Source: Hymenobacter montanus (lineage in GTDB: Bacteria; Bacteroidota; Bacteroidia; Cytophagales; Hymenobacteraceae). From it: a stretch of 64,000 bases of DNA. The notes under the pieces were generated by a model that saw nothing but the letters and a program-made list of their open reading frames with translations, did not search any database and was not told where the DNA came from. The stretch is taken from assembly GCF_014699115.1 (NCBI RefSeq), contig NZ_JACXAD010000008.1, positions 62,001 through 126,000 on the forward strand. The letters run 5' to 3'. Positions 60,706-64,000 of the stretch are shown here, piece by piece. The first letter of the stretch is position 1. Each line of letters opens with the position of its first letter. A program made the position numbers and the translations under genes.

Positions 60706-61614
60706 ATGGTAGAGATTGAAAATCTGACTAAAACCTACGGCACGCAAAACGCCGTGGATAATATCAGCTTCACCGCTGGCAAGGGTGAAATCGTGGGCTT
60801 CCTCGGGCCGAACGGCGCGGGCAAAAGCACCACGATGAAGATTGCCACCGGCTACCTTCCGCCCACTGCCGGCACCGTTTGCGTGGCCGGGCACGACGTT
60901 CTGACCGAGAGCCTGGCCGTGCGGCGGCACGTGGGCTACCTGCCCGAGCACAACCCCCTCTACCTCGACATGTACGTGCATGAGTACCTGGAATTCATCG
61001 GCTCGGTACACGGGTTACGGGGTGCCGGCCTCCGCACCCGCGTGCGGGATCTCGTGCGGCGCGTGGGGCTTGCGCGGGAGCAGAACAAGCAAATCGGGGC
61101 GCTCAGCAAAGGCTACCGGCAGCGGGTGGGGCTGGCGCAGGCGCTCCTCCACGACCCAGACGTGCTGATTCTGGACGAGCCCACCACCGGCCTCGACCCG
61201 AATCAGATCCTGGAAATCCGCCAGCTCATCCGCGAAGTCGGCGAGAATAAAACCGTCATCTTCAGCACCCACATCCTGCCCGAGGTTACTGCTCTATGCT
61301 CGCGCGTGCTCATCATCAGCCGGGGCAAGCTGGTAGCCGACAGCCCCGTGGCGGAGCTAGCAGCCCGCGCCGCGGGCGAAACCGTGGTTAGCGCCGAGTT
61401 CGAAGGCGTGGTGGATACCGCCCTGCTGGCCCAATTGCCCGGCGTGCGCCACGTCGAAGCCACCCCCGCTGGAGTGGTGCTGCTCCGGGCTGCGCCGGGC
61501 TTGGATGTGCGCGCCGCCGTGTCGCGGCTGGCCGCGCAGCAAGGCTGGATATTGCTGGGGCTGCGGCAGGAAAAGCAGTCGCTGGAAGCAGTGTTTGGCG
61601 AACTAACTAAATAA
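60706..61614 (+). CDS. gldA: GldA-type ABC transporter ATP-binding protein
   Basis: 302 residues. Walker A GFLGPNGAGKSTTMKIATGY, GldA-like block VGYLPEHNPLYLDMYVHEYL, signature LSKGYRQRVGLAQALL, Walker B VLILDEPTTGLDPNQ and STHILPEV (switch His). In gliding Bacteroidota it works with the membrane proteins GldF and GldG. No gldF or gldG lies here, so the partner must be elsewhere, as is often the case. Start codon directly follows a repeat element. Confidence 0.88.
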   Translation: MVEIENLTKTYGTQNAVDNISFTAGKGEIVGFLGPNGAGKSTTMKIATGYLPPTAGTVCVAGHDVLTESLAVRRHVGYLPEHNPLYLDMYVHEYLEFIGSVHGLRGAGLRTRVRDLVRRVGLAREQNKQIGALSKGYRQRVGLAQALLHDPDVLILDEPTTGLDPNQILEIRQLIREVGENKTVIFSTHILPEVTALCSRVLIISRGKLVADSPVAELAARAAGETVVSAEFEGVVDTALLAQLPGVRHVEATPAGVVLLRAAPGLDVRAAVSRLAAQQGWILLGLRQEKQSLEAVFGELTK

Positions 61615-61628
61615 ATATATTAATATCA

Positions 61629-62993
61629 ATGAATAATACTTTACGCATCCGAATGCTAAAAGACCATCCTAGATACTCCCAAATGCGAGTGGGGGATGAG
61701 GCTGCTATTCTTACTCAAGAGGCTGAACAGCTAATTACAAAAGGCTGGGCTGAGCTAGCCCCACTGCCAGAGCCCGTATCATTGCCAATAGCTGCCGAAG
61801 CTGTTACTGAGCCTAGCCAGACCGGAGTAGAAGTGGAAGATATTGAAGGTGACCCACAAGATGCAACGGGAGAGAGCATAATACAGCCCTTCGACCCGAA
61901 GAAAATTCAGGTCAGCATTCAACAACTCACCGTTGATAGTATTATCAAACGCATTGCAAATGATGAGATTGATTTAACAACCCCTTTCCAACGTGCAGCT
62001 GGGCTGTGGAAAGATCAAGAGCAGAGTCGCTTGATTGAGAGTATTCTAATTAGGTTTCCACTACCGGCGTTCTACTTTGATGGTTCAGATGATGACCATT
62101 GGCTGGTAGTGGATGGATTGCAGAGACTTAGCACACTTCGACGCTTCATTCATACAAACGAGCTGCAATTAACTGGTATGGAATATTTGCAACAATTTGA
62201 GGGATGTAAATTTAAGGAATTGCCGCGTTCGATGCAGCGAACGATTGAAGAAGCTCAAATAACGGCGTATATCATCAAGCCGGGCACACCAGAACAAGTG
62301 AAGTTCAACTTGTTTAAGCGCATCAATACTGGCGGTCTGATGCTGCGGCCACAGGAGATTCGCCATGCTTTGAATCAGGGCACCCCAGCCAATCTGGTAG
62401 CTGATTTGGCCGCGCTATCAGCGTTCAAGACGGCTACGGGCGGTTCGGTAGACCCACGTCGGATGGATGACCGGGATTTTGTCATGCGCTTCGTGGCATT
62501 CTATCTCACGCCTTATCCACTATACCAGCCCGACCTCGACACCTTCCTGAATACGCAAATGAATAAGCTGGGGCTCCTCACCTTAGCACAGCAAGCGACG
62601 CTAAAGGCAGACTTTACCCGGGCCTTACAGTTGGCCCGGGACATTTTTGCGCGGCAAGCTTTTCGCAAGATGATGACCCCTGAACCGCGAGGGCTAAACC
62701 CTATCAACAAGGCGCTATTTGAGAGTTGGACCGTAAGCCTAAGTCGACTGACAGAAGAACAGGGCAGACTGCTGGTAGCCCGGCAACGCGAGGTGGTGCA
62801 CGCCTCGGTAAACTTAATGCAGGACACCGATTTTCTGCGGGCCATTTCGTCCGCAACCGGCGACCGAAAGCGAGTTGAACAACGTTTCCGAGCCGTAGAG
62901 CGGCTGATTCGGGAGCAATTGCAACTTGCCGGTGACGAGGCTATCGTGCCTGGATTTGCGCCGGCCCCACCCACTTCGAGCGAGATAATATGA
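61629..62993 (+). CDS. DUF262 domain protein (GmrSD/ParB-like nuclease relative)
   Basis: 454 residues. After about 80 variable acidic residues the DUF262 core appears: TTPFQRAAGLWKDQEQSRLI (QR...LW motif), ESILIRFPLPAFYFDGSDDD, WLVVDGLQRLSTLRRFI with the DG(Q/L)QR site at 162-166, and NLFKRINTGGLMLRPQEIRH. The usual companion HNH domain (DUF1524) is absent; the C-terminal 170 residues are helical. By relation to GmrS and ParB-like proteins, nucleotide- or DNA-dependent hydrolysis is likely. Base composition is poorer in GC than the neighbours, which suggests transfer. Its TGA overlaps the start of the ATPase gene. Confidence 0.88.
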   Translation: MNNTLRIRMLKDHPRYSQMRVGDEAAILTQEAEQLITKGWAELAPLPEPVSLPIAAEAVTEPSQTGVEVEDIEGDPQDATGESIIQPFDPKKIQVSIQQLTVDSIIKRIANDEIDLTTPFQRAAGLWKDQEQSRLIESILIRFPLPAFYFDGSDDDHWLVVDGLQRLSTLRRFIHTNELQLTGMEYLQQFEGCKFKELPRSMQRTIEEAQITAYIIKPGTPEQVKFNLFKRINTGGLMLRPQEIRHALNQGTPANLVADLAALSAFKTATGGSVDPRRMDDRDFVMRFVAFYLTPYPLYQPDLDTFLNTQMNKLGLLTLAQQATLKADFTRALQLARDIFARQAFRKMMTPEPRGLNPINKALFESWTVSLSRLTEEQGRLLVARQREVVHASVNLMQDTDFLRAISSATGDRKRVEQRFRAVERLIREQLQLAGDEAIVPGFAPAPPTSSEII

Positions 62994-64000
62994 TAACCCG
63001 ACTTCGCATAGAGAATTTCAAGTCGCTGCAAAACGTAGACGTACCCTTACGCCCATTAAGCCTTTTTACCGGACTGAATGGCATGGGCAAATCATCATTC
63101 ATTCAGGTATTGCTACTGTTGCAACAGAGCCATTCGCAGCAATTAAGTGGGCAGGGCCTAATGCTCAATGGACCGCTGGTAAGCTTAGGCACGGGACAAG
63201 ATGTGCTAAGTGAGGGGGCTGAGTCGGAATACATCAGTATTCAAATTTGGTCAGATGCGATGAGAGAGCCATTCAGTTGGAAATTGAAAAGCCAAAATGA
63301 CTCAGACGCTCTTAAAGTAGAAGCTTTTAAGCTACCTGATGAAATAACGGCTTCTTACAATGATTCAAACTACATATATACACTACCGGCTCACAAACAG
63401 CCTATTTCGACTGTTTCTTACGCTGCAAGCAGGTTTCCTTTTCTAAAAGGCGAAAAAACACAATACCTATCGGCAGAGCGTATCAGTCCGCAATTGGCCT
63501 ACCCCACTTCTTCACACGAAGTAAGCCAGCGGCATCTGGGCAAGCACGGCGAATATACTCCCCACTTCTTAGCCGAACATGGTGATGAGCAGGTAAGATT
63601 CCGTAACGTATTATTTCCCGACACAGTTGGACAGGAAACGCCGAATACATTGGTTCAGCAGGTTGGCGCGTGGCTTAATGAGATTAGCCCTGGGCTTCGT
63701 TTGGAAGCTTCGCTTAACCGCGAATTTGGCTTAGCACGGGTAGGCTATGCTTACCAGACGGCGGTGGGCTATACGCGGCCTTTCCGACCAGATAACGTAG
63801 GGTTTGGCCTGTCTTATGCTTTACCCGTGTTGACGGCCATTCTATCGGCACGGAAAGACAGCCTGCTAATTATTGAAAATCCAGAATCGCATATCCACCC
63901 AAGAGGACAATCGAAGCTGGGAGAGTTGCTCGCGCTGGCAGCCCAAAACAATGTGCAGTTACTAGTAGAAACGCACTCAGACCATGTACTAAATGGCGTA
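62990..64000 (+). CDS. OLD-like AAA ATPase, DUF3696 type (3' partial)
   Basis: 337 codons are visible, start ATG 62990 (ITRLRIENFKSLQNVDVPLR), overlapping the DUF262 stop (ATGA). Walker A GLNGMGKSS (residues 28-36), Walker B-type LLIIENPESHIHPRGQS and the sensor-type VETHSDHVLNGV. These are the marks of ABC-type ATPases of the AAA_21/DUF3696 group, related to OLD and SMC proteins and often part of defence modules. The gene is cut at the right edge, so a C-terminal nuclease-like part or further genes cannot be seen. Confidence 0.85.
   Translation, partial: MITRLRIENFKSLQNVDVPLRPLSLFTGLNGMGKSSFIQVLLLLQQSHSQQLSGQGLMLNGPLVSLGTGQDVLSEGAESEYISIQIWSDAMREPFSWKLKSQNDSDALKVEAFKLPDEITASYNDSNYIYTLPAHKQPISTVSYAASRFPFLKGEKTQYLSAERISPQLAYPTSSHEVSQRHLGKHGEYTPHFLAEHGDEQVRFRNVLFPDTVGQETPNTLVQQVGAWLNEISPGLRLEASLNREFGLARVGYAYQTAVGYTRPFRPDNVGFGLSYALPVLTAILSARKDSLLIIENPESHIHPRGQSKLGELLALAAQNNVQLLVETHSDHVLNGV

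Noticed and set aside
1..64000. tRNA, rRNA, CRISPR array or riboswitch
   Set aside because: I looked for GGTTCGAATCC-like T-arms, rRNA blocks, regular short repeats with unique spacers and known aptamer cores, and found none. The only regular tandem repeats are coding (29934-30122, 46031-46438).

Overview
The window reads as a chromosomal segment of a GC-rich Bacteroidota, most likely Hymenobacter or a close relative. Several independent signs agree: secreted proteins with type IX secretion (T9SS) type A and type B tails, a GldA-type gliding ATPase, an outer-membrane TonB-type receptor, almost no Shine-Dalgarno sites, and promoters of the Bacteroidota TAnnTTTG (-7) kind in front of many genes. 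No rRNA, tRNA or CRISPR array was recognised.

Layout. 1-1.9 kb: the 3' part of a TonB-dependent receptor, closed by a clear terminator. 2.3-14 kb: a tandem array of minus-strand paralogues coding large secreted Asp-box (BNR/GH74-like) beta-propellers. Two copies are intact (6462-9005, 10909-13446). One is broken by a frameshift plus a stop and carries a different tail (2293-5116). One has lost about 70% of its coding region by an internal deletion (9551-10273). A 5' scrap of a further copy and an ISAs1-type transposase remnant lie between them. 14.2-30.3 kb: mostly housekeeping genes (hisS, hutH, a T9SS type B protein, YbaB, a glycosyltransferase, PspC, a TPR/OmpA-like lipoprotein, pdhB, DinB, thioesterase, methyltransferase, DUF2256, ffh, a heptad-repeat coiled-coil protein).

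30.4-49.9 kb is a surface-glycan region: a GT4-type glycosyltransferase, an SGNH-like/MBOAT acylation pair, then a plus-strand pseudaminic-acid-type cluster (pseB, pseC, SpsF-like nucleotidyltransferase, two methyltransferases, a GNAT/ATP-grasp fusion, a HAD hydrolase, pseI, a GT-B-like transferase, a LamG T9SS protein, a polysaccharide deacetylase and a Wzx-type flippase). Canonical PseG and stand-alone PseH are not visible, so the fusion protein and the HAD enzyme are the likely places for new sugar-tailoring chemistry.

50-61.6 kb returns to ordinary genes: arsM, DUF937, a TPR-like protein, etfBA, a DUF151 bifunctional nuclease, a YfiT-type DinB protein, mlaEF-like lipid transport genes, two SDR oxidoreductases, a DUF2807 lipoprotein and gldA. 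Several long inverted repeats (29 bp, 37 bp and nested fold-backs) sit between genes and look like small non-autonomous repeat elements.

61.6-64 kb is visibly poorer in GC and holds a two-gene operon with an ATGA overlap: a DUF262 protein followed by an OLD-like AAA ATPase (DUF3696 type) that runs off the window. It is the best candidate here for a defence-type system, probably with more genes outside the window.
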